Source: Acidobacteria bacterium SCN 69-37
GTDB lineage: Bacteria > Acidobacteriota > Vicinamibacteria > Vicinamibacterales > SCN-69-37
NCBI GenBank assembly: GCA_001724025.1
Contig: MEDJ01000020.1
Span: 207,351 to 271,350, forward strand
Length of the DNA: 64,000 bases
Direction of reading: 5' to 3'
The notes below the pieces were generated by a model. The model did not search any database, was not told the origin of the DNA, and was given only the letters and a program-made list of their open reading frames with translations. This document shows, piece by piece, positions 63,120 through 64,000 of the stretch (positions within the stretch are counted from its first letter, which is position 1; each line of letters begins with the position of its first letter). The translations under genes and the position numbers were made by a program.

Positions 63120-63269
63120 TTACAAGCCGGAGTCGAGATCGGCCAGTCGGCGGGGTGCCCGCAGCCCTTTGAACCGGGCGGTCCGGCCCCGACCTGCGAC
63201 CTTGTGCGGGCTGTAGCGGAGCATCTTGGCTCCCCGCTGGTTCCTGGCGCGGCGTCGTTTGTGGTGCAT
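63120..63269 (-). CDS. Possible small basic protein
   Basis: A 49-codon frame beginning MHHKRRRARNQRGAKMLRY and continuing with many Arg/Lys, ending in TAA 46 bases before the lexA -35 box. The composition resembles small ribosome-associated proteins, but no family is recognised and the ribosome site is weak. It occupies the only otherwise empty stretch between lexA and the methyltransferase remnant. Confidence 0.3.
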   Translation of the reverse strand: MHHKRRRARNQRGAKMLRYSPHKVAGRGRTARFKGLRAPRRLADLDSGL

Positions 63270-63504
63270 GGCGAGTCGAGTCTAGCAGCATCAGTTCAAT
63301 CGGCGGCATCCACATGCCCGGACGTGGGTGCAGGGGCCGTGCCGGGTCGCTGGCGGGGCCTCAGACGGTCTGACAGTCCCTCCGGGCAGGGGCAACGGGT
63401 AGCCCGTGCCCATCGTACATACGGGCATGGGTAGCACCGTGCCAGCCGTGCAGGAGTGTGCAGAAGGTAAACCTTCACCCACCATCGGCCGAAACTCTGA
63501 GCCG

Positions 63505-63681
63505 ATGCCCCTCCAGAACACCCTGTTCTACGGCGACAACCTGACGATCATGAGGGAGAAGATCCCGAGCAAGAGCGTCGACCTGATCTACCTCGATCCG
63601 CCGTTCAAGTCGGACCAGAACTACAACCTGATCTACAAGACTGTTGACGCTCACCGAAAACTGACCATCTCTGCTCGGTGA
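63505..63681 (+). pseudogene. DNA methyltransferase remnant cut by an IS element
   Basis: About 46 codons of the start of a site-specific DNA methyltransferase are intact: MPLQNTLFYGDNLTIMREKI, then VDLIYLDPPFKSDQNYNLIYK with the DPPF motif IV of N6-adenine/N4-cytosine enzymes. At 63642 the sequence passes into an IS21-type end, and a stop comes 13 codons later. The SAM-binding FxGxG part and the target-recognition part are lost or lie beyond the insertion, so it is non-functional as seen. Confidence 0.8.
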
Positions 63682-64000
63682 AAATTGACCAGGGCACGAC
63701 GCCGGCGGGTCAGTCCGCCGGCGGTGATTCTACTCCGGTCATTCGGGATCGGTGGCGTCCTCCTGTGCTTTGCGTCGGGCCTGCTCACGCGATTTGATGC
63801 GGGCTTTGGCCGTGTGGCTGCTGTGCCGGAAGCGATAGGACTCGTTGCCCGTCTCCACGATATGGCAGTGATGCGTGAGCCGGTCGAGCAGTGCCGTGGT
63901 CATTTTCGGATCCCCGAAGACGCTCGCCCATTCGGCAAAGACCAGGTTCGTGGTGATGATCACGCTGGTGTGCTCGTACAGCTTCGACAACAGGTGAAAA
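63642..64000. mobile_element. IS21-family insertion sequence, one end
   Basis: The element begins with TGTTGAC at 63642. Two internal copies of a terminal-type repeat follow, gctcaccgaaaactgacc (63649-63666) and gctcggtgaaaattgacc (63674-63691 region), as expected for the multiple terminal repeats of IS21 elements. An istB gene reads out towards this end. The rest, including istA and the other end, lies beyond the window. Confidence 0.8.
63739..64000 (-). CDS. istB: IS21-family helper ATPase IstB, C-terminal part
   Basis: 87 codons up to a stop at 63739; the start is outside the window. [49 protein letters not shown] is the conserved C-terminal part of the IstB AAA+ ATPase (sensor 1 TTN and the RLTHH region), which directs target choice for the IstA transposase. 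The final 20 residues are Arg/Lys-rich. The frame is intact, so the element may be active. Confidence 0.9.
   Translation of the reverse strand, partial: FHLLSKLYEHTSVIITTNLVFAEWASVFGDPKMTTALLDRLTHHCHIVETGNESYRFRHSSHTAKARIKSREQARRKAQEDATDPE

Noticed and set aside
63108..63434. Plus-strand 108-codon frame between lexA and the methyltransferase remnant
   Set aside because: No motif or ribosome site; it crosses the lexA upstream region and a set of short inverted repeats.

Overview
The window looks like a chromosomal segment of a high-GC, Gram-negative bacterium, most likely an Acidobacteriota member of the Vicinamibacteria type. This is an inference from base composition, the gene set (BamD, outer-membrane barrel protein, fused cytochrome cbb3 CcoN-CcoO, SpoIVB-type S55 protease with an exported propeller protein, RNase J next to FtsK) and long runs of 4-base overlapping genes; no rRNA is present to confirm it.

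Layout. 1-4785 (minus): HAD phosphatase (cut by the window edge), tandem universal stress protein (USP), and a large exported metalloprotease/propeller/barrel protein carrying a 24-bp repeat array. 4986-13236 (plus): a full cbb3 oxidase operon, ccoI-S-NO-Q-P-G-H and a SafE-like gene. 13243-16332: NtrC-type response regulator and divergent PAS histidine kinase, then a second USP gene. 16601-22013: aldo/keto reductase, DUF4870 protein, tRNA-Gly, phosphatidylserine synthase, phosphomannomutase, nucleotidyltransferase, PgsA. 22157-25869 (minus): bamD, epimerase, thioesterase, rpe, PASTA protein. 25870-26751: gene-free repeat region. 26752-31229: coiled-coil membrane protein, then rsmB-fmt-def-aroC (minus). 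31312-38390: sigma-54 activator, TPR protein, ECF sigma and anti-sigma pair, exported propeller. 38408-40231: S55 protease. 40332-49881 (plus): an attenuator-controlled aroDE-trpE-G-D-C-F-B-A-tyrA-M67 operon. 49940-51661: leucyl aminopeptidase with a repeat-derived tail. 51648-58009 (minus): small membrane protein, amidase, FtsK, RNase J. 58155-63020 (minus): rsmA, membrane glycosyltransferase-like protein, minimal metallopeptidase, nth, DUF3467, lexA. 63120-64000: a possible tiny basic protein and a DNA methyltransferase broken by an IS21-family element.

The most interesting signal is regulatory. Sequences matching sigma-54 (-24/-12) promoters precede the cbb3 operon and both USP genes. Each is preceded, about 85 to 105 bases before its predicted transcription start, by a related 16-bp partly palindromic site (best form CGCGGGATATTCCGCG). 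The site centres differ by near multiples of 10 bp, so they lie on one helical face. With the NtrC-type regulator and PAS kinase lying between these genes, this suggests a local two-component/sigma-54 regulon joining low-oxygen respiration to USPs. The evidence is by eye only.

Other notable items are a Trp leader peptide plus terminator ahead of a fused aroDE gene; a palindromic, REP-like repeat family that has entered two coding regions; an ECF sigma gene with a near-canonical ECF promoter; a 22-bp-period repeat in an otherwise empty 0.9-kb region; and a CcoP subunit with a single haem site.
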